From: Duganella rivi
GTDB taxonomy: Bacteria > Pseudomonadota > Gammaproteobacteria > Burkholderiales > Burkholderiaceae_D
Assembly: GCF_009857435.1 (NCBI RefSeq)
Contig: NZ_WWCK01000006.1
Span: 331,029 to 395,028 of the forward strand
Reading direction: 5' to 3'
Length of the DNA stretch: 64,000 bases
The position numbers and the translations under genes are program-made. The notes under the pieces are model-generated. The model did not search any database, was not told the DNA's origin, and saw only the letters and a program-made list of their open reading frames with translations. Every line of letters starts with the position of its first letter. The first letter of the stretch is position 1. Shown here piece by piece: positions 56,377 to 64,000 of the stretch.

Positions 56377-57192
56377 GTGGCAAGAATTATTGTTGTAACG
56401 TCCGGCAAGGGCGGTGTAGGTAAAACGACGTCCAGCGCCAGCTTCTCCACCGGCCTGGCCATGCGCGGTCACAAGACCGCCGTCATCGACTTCGACGTCG
56501 GCCTGCGTAACCTCGACCTGATCATGGGCTGCGAACGCCGCGTGGTGTACGACCTGATCAATGTCATCAACAAAGAAGCGACCCTGACCCAGGCGCTGAT
56601 CAAGGACAAGCACTGCGACAACCTGTTCATCCTGCCGGCCTCGCAGACGCGCGACAAAGACGCGCTGTCGGAAGACGGCGTGGAAGCCGTGCTGCACGAG
56701 CTGATCAACATGGGCTTTGAGTACATCATCTGCGATTCGCCGGCCGGTATCGAGCACGGCGCGCTGATGGCGCTGACCTTTGCCGATGAAGCCATCATCG
56801 TCACCAACCCGGAAGTGTCGTCGGTGCGTGACTCCGACCGCATCCTTGGCATCATTCAAGCCAAGTCGCGCCGCGCCCAGACCGGCGGCGAGCCTGTGAA
56901 AGAACACCTGTTGATCACCCGCTACTCGCCAAAGCGCGTGGAAGCGGACGAAATGCTGTCCTACGAAGATGTGCAAGAGATTTTGCGCATTCCTCTGATC
57001 GGCATCATCCCGGAATCGGAATCGGTGCTGCATGCTTCGAACCAAGGTAACCCGGCCATTCACTTCAAGGGCACTGATGTCGCCGAAGCCTACGAAGACG
57101 TGGTCTCGCGTTTCCTCGGCCAAGAAATGCCGCTGCGCTTTACCAATTATGAAAAGCCGGGCCTGCTGCAGCGTATCTTTGGGAGCAAGTAA
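56377..57192 (+). CDS. minD: MinD, septum-site ATPase
   Basis: Membrane-bound ATPase of 271 residues that recruits MinC and oscillates with MinE. Deviant Walker [10 protein letters not shown] (about 10-18), [22 protein letters not shown] and a C-terminal amphipathic helix ([10 protein letters not shown]) are all present. The start is GTG 56377 (AAAAGGA upstream), common for this gene. It overlaps nothing; minE follows after 2 bases. Confidence 0.96.
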   Translation: MARIIVVTSGKGGVGKTTSSASFSTGLAMRGHKTAVIDFDVGLRNLDLIMGCERRVVYDLINVINKEATLTQALIKDKHCDNLFILPASQTRDKDALSEDGVEAVLHELINMGFEYIICDSPAGIEHGALMALTFADEAIIVTNPEVSSVRDSDRILGIIQAKSRRAQTGGEPVKEHLLITRYSPKRVEADEMLSYEDVQEILRIPLIGIIPESESVLHASNQGNPAIHFKGTDVAEAYEDVVSRFLGQEMPLRFTNYEKPGLLQRIFGSK

Positions 57193-57194
57193 TC

Positions 57195-57446
57195 ATGGCA
57201 CTGCTTTCTTTCCTGTTTCCGCCTAAGCCGAAGACCGCGACCGCGGCCAAGGAGCGGCTGCAGATCATCATCGCGCGCGAGCGCAGCGGCCGCGCCGGCC
57301 CGGACTTCCTGCCGGCCCTGCACAAGGAATTGATCGAGGTGATCTCCAAGTACACCAAGGTCAACGCCGACGACATCAAGATTTCGCTGGATCGCCAGGG
57401 CAACCTGGAAGTCCTCGACGTCAACGTGGTCCTGCCGGACGCGTAA
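57195..57446 (+). CDS. minE: MinE, topological specificity factor
   Basis: Small 83-residue regulator that stimulates MinD ATPase and forms the Min ring. [15 protein letters not shown] (about 20-34) is the MinD-binding helix and the rest is a dimerisation domain ([20 protein letters not shown]). Starts ATG 57195 just behind minD and so is translated with it. The stop meets the converging hypothetical gene without a gap. Confidence 0.95.
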   Translation: MALLSFLFPPKPKTATAAKERLQIIIARERSGRAGPDFLPALHKELIEVISKYTKVNADDIKISLDRQGNLEVLDVNVVLPDA

Positions 57447-57962
57447 TTACGCCGGCGGCTGGTGCACGCCGGCCGCCAACAATTCCTGCGCCACCTTGGC
57501 GCAGGCTTCCACGTGCTGGTAGCCAATCTGACGGAAGGCGAAAAAGCCGATACCGGCCGAAGCCAGCTGCCCCGCCAGCGGCACCAATTTGCCGGCCTGC
57601 CTGGCCGCCACCTTGAAACCCGTGCGCCGCAACACCTGCATCACCACTTCCCGCGTCACCAGTTTTCCCACCAACATGCCGCCGACGCCGAGCGCCGCTT
57701 CGTAGGCCAGCATGCGGAATTTTGGCTGCATGCGCCCGATCTGTTGCTCGGATAAACCAAACTCTTGGTTAATATCGTCGATCAGCATGGCGAACAAGCG
57801 CAGATCGGTCACCACGTCCAGTCCCGGAATCGGCACCGCCGCCACGCCGGCCGACAGCATGGCGCGGCGCCGCACCAACTGGCGGCAACGTTCGCGCACG
57901 GCAGCGATGCCGGTCTCGGAAACCGGCAAGACGGTGGAATTTGTGTCTTTTTTGCTGCGCAT
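57447..57962 (-). CDS. Hypothetical protein with DUF697-like hydrophobic segments
   Basis: Protein of 171 residues with two hydrophobic regions (AMLSAGVAAVPIPGLDVVTD; AYEAALGVGGMLVGKLV), and a glycine-rich end (LAGQLASAGIGFFAFRQIGY). This resembles the DUF697 or GTPase-associated membrane family, but I am not certain. Start ATG 57962. It converges with minE. Confidence 0.55.
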   Translation of the reverse strand: MRSKKDTNSTVLPVSETGIAAVRERCRQLVRRRAMLSAGVAAVPIPGLDVVTDLRLFAMLIDDINQEFGLSEQQIGRMQPKFRMLAYEAALGVGGMLVGKLVTREVVMQVLRRTGFKVAARQAGKLVPLAGQLASAGIGFFAFRQIGYQHVEACAKVAQELLAAGVHQPPA

Positions 57963-58198
57963 ACGCCCTCCCGGCCCTCACTGGGCGTTCTTGCCATTTT
58001 TCAACTTCTACATTGAATTCGGTGTTTTTCCAGTGTACCGTGTAATCAATGTGCGGGCGCGCACAGTGGAAACAAGCATTGCTAGAAAATTAATGATAGT
58101 ATCCTTGAAAAAATAAATTGGCCGTTTTGCTAATAATTTTGTAAATCTCTGTTATATTCGGAGTGACTTCTCCTTAACATTTTCCAGCAGGCAGCAGT

Positions 58199-58888
58199 AT
58201 GAGAATTGCCGTACTCGACAACGACCGCAGCCAAGCCGAACTGATCTGCCAAGTACTGACTTCGGCCGGTCACATCTGCCATAGTTTCCAGACCGCCAAA
58301 GACGTGCTGGCGCAGCTGCGCAAAGACAGTTACGACATGCTGATCCTGGACTGGCAAGTAGTCGACCTGAGCGGCTCCGAAGTCCTGCGCCGCGCCAAGG
58401 AAAAGCTGCCGGACAACGCGCCCGTGCTGTTCCTGACCACCAGTTCCGGTGAAGACGACATCGTGGCCGGCCTCGCGGCAGGCGCCGACGATTACATGAT
58501 CAAGCCGCTGCGCCGCAGTGAAATGGTGGCCCGCGTACAAGCCCTGCTGCGCCGCGCCTACCCGGCCCAGAACGGCGCCGAATCCTTGCAATTCGGTCAA
58601 TACATTTTCGAAACGCGCCCCGGCCGCCTGCTGATGGATGGCATCGTGCTGGACGTCACCCACAAAGAGTTCTACCTTGCACTGTTATTTTTCCGCAACA
58701 TCGGCCGTCCGCTGTCGCGCGCCTACATTCACGAAGCAGTGTGGATCCGCGAAACCGCCGTGCCGTCGCGCACCATGGACACCCATGTTTCCCGCGTCCG
58801 CAACAAATTGCAATTAAAGCCAGAAAATGGCTTCCGCCTGGTGCCGGTCTATAGCTACGGCTACCGCCTGGAAAAGCTTGGCGCTTAA
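58199..58888 (+). CDS. OmpR-family response regulator
   Basis: Regulator of 229 residues with an N-terminal receiver (LDNDRSQAELICQVL; phosphoacceptor Asp in MLILDWQVVDLSG, about 53; conserved Lys in DYMIKPLRR) and a C-terminal winged helix (ETRPGRLLMDGIVLDVTHKE; RTMDTHVSRVRNKL). The gene stands alone, with no histidine kinase beside it, so it is an orphan here. Start ATG 58199. The 236-base region before it (57963-58198) is AT-richer and otherwise unremarkable. Confidence 0.9.
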   Translation: MRIAVLDNDRSQAELICQVLTSAGHICHSFQTAKDVLAQLRKDSYDMLILDWQVVDLSGSEVLRRAKEKLPDNAPVLFLTTSSGEDDIVAGLAAGADDYMIKPLRRSEMVARVQALLRRAYPAQNGAESLQFGQYIFETRPGRLLMDGIVLDVTHKEFYLALLFFRNIGRPLSRAYIHEAVWIRETAVPSRTMDTHVSRVRNKLQLKPENGFRLVPVYSYGYRLEKLGA

Positions 58889-58976
58889 ATAACGCTGCTA
58901 TAGCTTTAGGCAGTCCACACGGCAACACCGAAGCAGTCACGGTATAATGTCCGCATAATTATCGTCTGGATCCGCA

Positions 58977-60251
58977 ATGCAGCTGCTTGCCGTCGGCCTC
59001 AATCACACTACCGCCCCGGTCTCGCTTCGCGAGCAGCTGGCGTTCGCGCCTGACCAGCTGGGGCAGGCGGTGGTGGCGGCGCGCTCGTGGTTTGAACGCA
59101 TCGACCATCGCGGTTCCGACGAAGCGGCCATCCTCTCGACCTGCAACCGCACCGAGTTGTACGCCGCCAGCACCGTGCCCGATCCATTGGACGCCGGCGC
59201 CCACTTCCTCGCCGATTTCCACAAGCTCAATTACGCCGAACTGCGCCCGCACCTGTACATGCTGCCGCAGCACGACGCCGTGCGCCACACCTTCCGCGTC
59301 GCCTCCGGGCTCGACTCGATGGTGCTGGGCGAAACGCAGATTCTCGGCCAGATCAAGGACGCCATCCGCACCGCCGATGAAGCGGGCGGCTTGGGCACCT
59401 ATCTGCACCAGCTGTTCCAGCGCTCGTTCTCGGTCGCCAAGGAAGTGCGCAGCACCACCGAGATCGGCGCCCACAGCGTGTCGATGGCGGCTGCCGCCGT
59501 GCGCCTGTCGCAGCGCATCTTCGACAAGATCTCCGAGCAAAACGTGCTGTTCATCGGCGCCGGCGAGATGATCGAATTGTGCGCGACCCACTTCGCCGCG
59601 CAGAATCCGAAAACCATCACCATCGCCAACCGCACGCTGGAACGCGGCGAAGTGCTGGCCCACCGCTTCGGCGGACGCGCCATCCGCCTCGCCGATTTGC
59701 AGGACAAGCTGCACCAGTACGACATCGTCATTTCCTGCACCGCTTCCTCGCTGCCGCTGATCGGTCTCGGGATGGTGGAACGCGCCATCAAGGCACGACG
59801 CCACAAGCCAATGTTCATGGTCGATCTGGCCGTGCCGCGCGATATCGAACCGGAAGTGGCGCGCCTCAACGACGCCTTCCTCTACACGGTCGATGACTTG
59901 GGCAAGGTAGTGCAAACGGGGATCGAGAACCGCCAGGCCGCCGTCGCGCAGGCCGAGGCCATTATCGAAACCCGCGTGCAATCGTTCATGCACTGGATCG
60001 ACGACCGCGCCGTGGTGCCGGTGATCCAGCATCTGCAAGAAAACGGCGAAGCGCTGCGCCAGATGGAACTCGAACGCGCCCGCAAGATGCTGGCCAAGGG
60101 CGAAGATATCGACGCCGTGCTGGAAGCCCTGTCCAAGGGCCTGACCGCGAAATTCATGCACGGCCCGCAGCAAGCGCTGCATCGTGCCCAGGGCGAGGAA
60201 CGCGCCCAACTCGCAGAACTGCTGCCGCAGATGTTCCGCGGCCGCCGTTAG
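58977..60251 (+). CDS. hemA: HemA, glutamyl-tRNA reductase
   Basis: NADPH-dependent reductase of 424 residues turning glutamyl-tRNA(Glu) into glutamate-1-semialdehyde, the first step of the C5 haem pathway. Family motifs are [17 protein letters not shown], the nucleophile in STCNRTELY (Cys about 56), and [14 protein letters not shown]. The NADPH fold holds [20 protein letters not shown]-terminal dimerisation helix follows. Start ATG 58977. Followed by prfA, dsbB and prmC in the same direction. Confidence 0.96.
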   Translation: MQLLAVGLNHTTAPVSLREQLAFAPDQLGQAVVAARSWFERIDHRGSDEAAILSTCNRTELYAASTVPDPLDAGAHFLADFHKLNYAELRPHLYMLPQHDAVRHTFRVASGLDSMVLGETQILGQIKDAIRTADEAGGLGTYLHQLFQRSFSVAKEVRSTTEIGAHSVSMAAAAVRLSQRIFDKISEQNVLFIGAGEMIELCATHFAAQNPKTITIANRTLERGEVLAHRFGGRAIRLADLQDKLHQYDIVISCTASSLPLIGLGMVERAIKARRHKPMFMVDLAVPRDIEPEVARLNDAFLYTVDDLGKVVQTGIENRQAAVAQAEAIIETRVQSFMHWIDDRAVVPVIQHLQENGEALRQMELERARKMLAKGEDIDAVLEALSKGLTAKFMHGPQQALHRAQGEERAQLAELLPQMFRGRR

Positions 60252-60327
60252 CGCCGCCTTTCTCCGCACTCCCCTCGTCTCTCAGTCGCCACTCGCGTGG
60301 CGCCCCGTCACCTTTTAAGAACACGCT

Positions 60328-61404
60328 ATGAAACCATCCATGCTGGCCAAGCTCGATCAACTGGCAAACCGCCTGGTCGAACTCGATGAATTACTGATGT
60401 CCGAAGGCGCCACCGATAACATGGACAGCTACCGCAAGATGACCCGCGAGCACGCCGAAATCGGCCCGCTGGTGGCGGTCTACAAGTCCTATCAGGAAGC
60501 GCTGGGCGACATCGCCGCCGCCGAAGAAATGCTGTCCGACCCGGACATGAAAGACTTCGCGCAAGAAGAAATCGAAGCCGCCAAGACCCGCACCGCCGAA
60601 CTGGATCTCGAGCTGCAAAAAATGCTGCTGCCGAAGGACGCCAACGACGAGCGCAACATCTTCCTCGAAATCCGCGCCGGCACCGGCGGCGACGAATCCG
60701 CCTTGTTCGCGGGCGACCTGCTGCGCATGTACACCCGCTACGCCGAGCGCAATCGCTGGCAGGTGGAGATGGTGTCGGAGTCCGCATCGGATCTGGGCGG
60801 CTACCGCGAAGTGATCGTGCGCCTGGTCGGCAACGGCGTGTACTCGAAACTGAAATTTGAATCGGGCGGCCACCGCGTGCAGCGCGTGCCTGCCACCGAA
60901 ACGCAGGGCCGCATCCACACCTCCGCCTGCACCGTGGCGGTGATGCCGGAAGCCGATGAAGTGGAAGACGTGAACATCAATCCGTCCGAGCTGCGCATCG
61001 ACACCTACCGCGCCTCGGGCGCCGGCGGCCAGCATATTAACAAGACCGATTCCGCCGTGCGTATCACCCACCTCCCGACCGGCATCGTGGTCGAGTGCCA
61101 GGACGACCGCTCGCAGCACAAGAACAAGGCGCAGGCAATGAAGGTGCTGGCGACCCGCATCAAGGACGTGCAGCTGCGCGAGCAGCAGGCCAAGGAAGCG
61201 GCAACGCGTAAGAGCCTGATCGGCTCGGGCGACCGCAGTGAACGCATCCGCACCTACAACTACCCGCAAGGCCGCATGACCGATCACCGCATCAACCTGA
61301 CCTTGTACAAGCTCGATTTCATCATGGACGGCGACCTCACCGAGTTGACCAACGCGCTGACTACCGAGCACCAGGCCGAGTTGCTGGCGGCGCTGGGTGA
61401 CTAA
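60328..61404 (+). CDS. prfA: PrfA, peptide chain release factor 1
   Basis: Release factor of 358 residues recognising UAA/UAG. The catalytic GGQ lies in [16 protein letters not shown] (about 233-235), the typical codon-recognition region precedes it, and [21 protein letters not shown] is a family signature. Starts ATG 60328 (MKPSMLAKL, as in E. coli MKPSIVAKL). Glutamine of the GGQ is the target of the PrmC methylase encoded downstream. Confidence 0.97.
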   Translation: MKPSMLAKLDQLANRLVELDELLMSEGATDNMDSYRKMTREHAEIGPLVAVYKSYQEALGDIAAAEEMLSDPDMKDFAQEEIEAAKTRTAELDLELQKMLLPKDANDERNIFLEIRAGTGGDESALFAGDLLRMYTRYAERNRWQVEMVSESASDLGGYREVIVRLVGNGVYSKLKFESGGHRVQRVPATETQGRIHTSACTVAVMPEADEVEDVNINPSELRIDTYRASGAGGQHINKTDSAVRITHLPTGIVVECQDDRSQHKNKAQAMKVLATRIKDVQLREQQAKEAATRKSLIGSGDRSERIRTYNYPQGRMTDHRINLTLYKLDFIMDGDLTELTNALTTEHQAELLAALGD

Positions 61405-61477
61405 GCGGTTAATCAGGCTCTAAGGCTGAAATAACAACTTTGTGCGAGAATCTTCCGATTCTTCCAAGGACACTTAC

Positions 61478-61948
61478 ATGATACATACCCGCTCCCTGCT
61501 GCTCTCCATCGCTGTCGCCGCGTTTGGCCTGATCGGCGTCGCCCTGTATTTGCAGCACGGATTGGACATGCTGCCATGCCCATTGTGCGTGATCCAGCGC
61601 TACCTGTTCATCGCCATCGGTGTGTGCGCGCTGATCGGCGCCTACACCAGCAAGCCGAAAGCGCTGGCCAGTGTTGGCCTGCTGGCGGCGCTGGGTGGCC
61701 TCGGCACCGCCGGCAAACACCTGTGGGTGCTGGCGCATCCGGGCCTGTCCTGCGGCATCGATCCGATGGAGACCTTCCTCAACAAAATCCCGACCGCCGA
61801 GTACCTGCCCTTCCTGTTCAAGGCCGACGGTCTGTGCGAAGACGCGCTGGCGCCGTGGTTTGGCCTGTCGATTCCGCAGTGGTCGTTCCTGTGGTTTGGC
61901 CTGTTCACGCTGTCGCTGGGCTGGGCGCTGATCCGCCGCGCAAAATGA
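61478..61948 (+). CDS. dsbB: DsbB, disulfide bond formation protein B
   Basis: Inner-membrane enzyme of about 156 residues that re-oxidises DsbA using quinone. Four membrane helices are visible (LLLSIAVAAFGLIGVALYL; YLFIAIGVCALIGAY; VGLLAALGGLGTAGKHLW; FLWFGLFTLSLGWALI). The first-loop pair CPLC (about 37-40) and the later Cys pair (about 97 and 123; GLSCGID and GLCED) match DsbB. Start ATG 61478 with AAGGA upstream. Its stop overlaps the prmC start (ATGA). Confidence 0.93.
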   Translation: MIHTRSLLLSIAVAAFGLIGVALYLQHGLDMLPCPLCVIQRYLFIAIGVCALIGAYTSKPKALASVGLLAALGGLGTAGKHLWVLAHPGLSCGIDPMETFLNKIPTAEYLPFLFKADGLCEDALAPWFGLSIPQWSFLWFGLFTLSLGWALIRRAK

Positions 61949-62757
61949 CCGACACCATCGCCGCCCTGCAAAAGCAATCGAAGCTCGATGCGCTGGATAA
62001 CCGCGTGCTGCTGTGCCACGCGCTGGGCGTCAACCGCATCGCCCTGATCACGCAATCGGAACGCGTGCTGACTGCGGAAGAGTCGCAACGTTTCAACGCA
62101 ATGGTGCAGCGCCGCCTCGATGGCGAGCCGATTGCCTACATCGTCGGCCAGCGCGAATTCTTTGGCCTGCCGTTTGCAGTCAACGAGGCCGTGCTGATTC
62201 CGCGTCCCGACACCGAGCTGCTGGTCGAACTGACCGTGGACCGCGTGCCGCCGCAAGGCCGCGTGCTGGACATGGGCACCGGCAGCGGCGCCATCGCCGT
62301 CTCGGTCGCACACACGCGCAAAGATGCCGACGTCACCGCGCTCGATGTCAGCCCAGATGCACTGGCAGTCGCCCAACGCAACGCCGCCAGCAACGGCGCC
62401 CGCGTCACCTTCCTGCAAAGCGATTGGTACAGCGCGCTGCAAGGCGCAGCACCGTTCGACGTGATCGCATCCAACCCGCCCTACATCGCCAGCGGCGACC
62501 GCCATTTGTCGGAAGGCGATTTGCGCTTTGAACCGGTGGGCGCACTGACCGACCATGCGGACGGCTTGTCCGCACTGCGCATCATCATCGCCGGCGCGCC
62601 GCAGCACCTCAAGCCGCAAGGCTGGCTGCTGATGGAACACGGCTACGATCAATCGGCGGCAGTACGCGCACTGCTCACCGATGCAGGCTACACCGAAGTG
62701 CAAAGCTGGCAGGACTTGGCCGGTATTGAGCGCGTGACCGGCGGCCGCCGTCCTTAA
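61945..62757 (+). CDS. prmC: PrmC, release factor glutamine methyltransferase
   Basis: SAM-dependent methylase of 270 residues that modifies the GGQ glutamine of PrfA and PrfB. The SAM site has LDMGTGSGAIAVSVA (about 110-125), and the substrate-binding NPPY motif is at about 177. N-terminal helical domain IAALQKQSKLDALDNRVL. Start ATG 61945 overlaps the dsbB stop. Converges with the degenerate kinase gene, the two overlapping by four bases. Confidence 0.95.
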   Translation: MTDTIAALQKQSKLDALDNRVLLCHALGVNRIALITQSERVLTAEESQRFNAMVQRRLDGEPIAYIVGQREFFGLPFAVNEAVLIPRPDTELLVELTVDRVPPQGRVLDMGTGSGAIAVSVAHTRKDADVTALDVSPDALAVAQRNAASNGARVTFLQSDWYSALQGAAPFDVIASNPPYIASGDRHLSEGDLRFEPVGALTDHADGLSALRIIIAGAPQHLKPQGWLLMEHGYDQSAAVRALLTDAGYTEVQSWQDLAGIERVTGGRRP

Positions 62758-63683
62758 ATCCTGATCTCAAGCCGGCGGCGCAAGGCCGACAGCAGCATCG
62801 CCGCTGGTGCAGGCTTGTACATCACCTCAATGAAATCGCTGGGCCGCTCGGGCGGCAGCAGCGTATGCAGCAGCACCGGCGGCGCTTCCTCGCGCGGCCA
62901 GATATCCCACACGCTTTCGTCGGCGCACAGAATCAGCGAAGGATCGCGGTCGCCCGGTTCGTACTGCACGTCGAATTCCGCGCTCTCCAGAATCTCGCTC
63001 AGATAATCCTGCATCGGCTGGTGCGGCTCCAGCAACAGGATCGCGTGGCCGCTGCCGAACGGCTCCGGCCAATCGAAATGCGGCGTCGGCGGCATCGCGT
63101 CTTCTTCCTCCGCCAGCGGCGCGCGGATATCGAAACGCAAAGCATCGCCGCTTTGCTGTAAAACGCCGCCCATGGCGCGCACCAGGTGCGCCGCCACCAT
63201 CACCCCCGGCAGGATGCGATCGTCGGCCAGCGAGGCTGTCACGTCGCGCCAGGGCCCATCCGCTACGCCGGCTTGAAACGACAGCGCCACCTCGCCGTCG
63301 CCCTGCGCCAGTTGCTGCGCTTGCAGCGACAACTGGCCGCCAACATGCTCGCGCACCCGCGCCAGTACCTGTGCCAAGCGGCGCGCATCAAGCATCGCCA
63401 GCGCTGGCAAGCCAATACCGTCGTGCGTCACGTGCCGCATCAAGGCATGCAGATAGGTCGGCGCCAGCGCCAGTTCCGGCGCCTGCAATTCAAAGCGCGC
63501 GCACTCCTGCAAATCGGACAGCCACTCCAGCTGCCGCCGCGCCTCGTGCTCCATCACGCCAAGATCGGCCCAGCCGGCGCCGGCGCTGCTGGCAATGCGC
63601 GCCAGCGGTGCGCGCAAGTCGTGGTTCAAGGCCGCCAGCAAACGGGCGCGGATGCGGATGGCGTCGTCGTCGTGGCGGCTCAC
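62754..63683 (-). CDS. Degenerate histidine kinase-receiver hybrid
   Basis: Protein of 309 residues with a HisKA-like start (LAALNHDLRAPLARIAS; His about 20) but a poor ATPase region: no clear N, G1 or G2 box, only weak blocks such as ARLAQVLARV. The C-terminal half looks like a receiver fold (GHAILLLEPHQPMQDYLSEIL; SLILCADESVWDIWPREEA) in which the expected phosphoacceptor Asp position reads CADES, so phosphorylation is doubtful. It overlaps prmC. It may be a regulatory pseudo-kinase acting with the AraC gene encoded just upstream on the strand (ATGA overlap). Confidence 0.6.
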   Translation of the reverse strand: MSRHDDDAIRIRARLLAALNHDLRAPLARIASSAGAGWADLGVMEHEARRQLEWLSDLQECARFELQAPELALAPTYLHALMRHVTHDGIGLPALAMLDARRLAQVLARVREHVGGQLSLQAQQLAQGDGEVALSFQAGVADGPWRDVTASLADDRILPGVMVAAHLVRAMGGVLQQSGDALRFDIRAPLAEEEDAMPPTPHFDWPEPFGSGHAILLLEPHQPMQDYLSEILESAEFDVQYEPGDRDPSLILCADESVWDIWPREEAPPVLLHTLLPPERPSDFIEVMYKPAPAAMLLSALRRRLEIRI

Positions 63684-64000
63684 GGGCGAACCGCCTGCTG
63701 GCGTATCGCCTGCCGGTAAGCGGTCGGCGTCACCTCGACGTGTTCGCGGAACGCGGTGGCAAAATTGGCGGCGCTGCGGAAGCCGGTCTGCTCGGCGATC
63801 TGCTGCACGCTCATATCGGTGTCGGCCAGTAGATGGCGTCCAAGCCGGATGCGCGCAGCGCCAAGATAGCCGAACACCGTCATGCCAACATAGCGGCGGA
63901 ACACTTGCGACAAGCGCTTCTCGTGCGTGCCGAGCGAACGCGCAATGCCGGCCAGCGTCAGCGCAGCACTGAGGTTATCGTCAATCAGGCGCATGGCGGC
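63680..64000 (-). CDS. AraC-family regulator, 5' end outside the window
   Basis: C-terminal part of an AraC-type regulator: two helix-turn-helix units (SLGTHEKRLSQVFRRYVGMT; SVQQIAEQTGFRSAANFATAF) and the conserved FREHVEVTPTAYRQ end. The frame is open to the right edge of the window, so the start and any sensor domain lie beyond it. The stop overlaps the start of the degenerate kinase gene at 63683, so the two are an operon. Confidence 0.85.
   Translation of the reverse strand, partial: AAMRLIDDNLSAALTLAGIARSLGTHEKRLSQVFRRYVGMTVFGYLGAARIRLGRHLLADTDMSVQQIAEQTGFRSAANFATAFREHVEVTPTAYRQAIRQQAVRP

Overview
The window looks like a chromosomal stretch of a GC-rich betaproteobacterium. The Oxalobacteraceae (Duganella/Massilia/Pseudoduganella-type soil and rhizosphere bacteria) fit best, judged from protein character: many TonB receptors and polysaccharide hydrolases, a phaA-phaB pair, minCDE, a hemA-prfA-dsbB-prmC run, and GTG/TTG starts. 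The genus is an inference; no rRNA is present. About 55 protein genes, one tRNA, one strong non-coding RNA candidate and several operators or terminators can be supported. No insertion sequence, integrase, prophage or CRISPR array was seen.

Layout. 1-1241: 3'-truncated BaeS-like sensor kinase. 1410-5961: beta-glucan/glucosylceramide module (GH30 enzyme and TonB receptor) with two LacI-type palindromes. 6053-12651: RNA-repair region, with a NYN-domain protein, RtcR, a perfect sigma54 promoter, a frameshifted Ro60-like gene (rsr), a Y-RNA-like ncRNA with tRNA-like features, rtcB and rtcA. 12640-22882: pectin/hemicellulose locus (two GH28 proteins, a six-hairpin-type glycosidase, a 1022-residue TonB receptor, a GH43 enzyme). 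23084-25368: tRNA-Arg(CCG), cytochrome c5-type protein, lipoprotein, and an excisionase-like/PIN toxin-antitoxin pair. 25418-33907: probable operon of one TonB receptor and three tandem M13 metallopeptidases. 34018-36398: Spy/CpxP-like protein with an odd leader, then a C-terminal processing protease. 36404-36487: perfect 38-bp-arm inverted repeat. 36580-45050: KAS III-like enzyme, azoreductase-like, GNAT and MocR genes, AhpD-like protein, K+/H+ antiporter, and a duplicated solute-binding protein flanking a serine hydrolase. 45054-51835: fadH, small hypotheticals, proline iminopeptidase, phaB, phaA. 52085-55464: metR/metE. 55580-57446: minCDE. 57447-64000: hypothetical, response regulator, hemA, prfA, dsbB, prmC, a degenerate kinase/receiver protein and a partial AraC regulator.

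How parts work together. RtcR carries a CARF-type sensor and a sigma54-activator AAA+ domain and sits divergently beside a -24/-12 promoter that would drive rsr, the ncRNA, rtcB and rtcA. The RNA between rsr and rtcB has a bulged terminal helix, an internal 8-bp hairpin, a perfect tRNA T-arm and an 11-bp helix stacked on it, as expected of YrlA-type Y RNAs; the partner rsr is frameshifted near its 3' end. The sugar loci pair outer-membrane TonB receptors with secreted hydrolases in divergent operons. The TonB receptor plus three secreted neprilysin-like peptidases suggests a peptide capture-and-digest module, not one I recognise as described.
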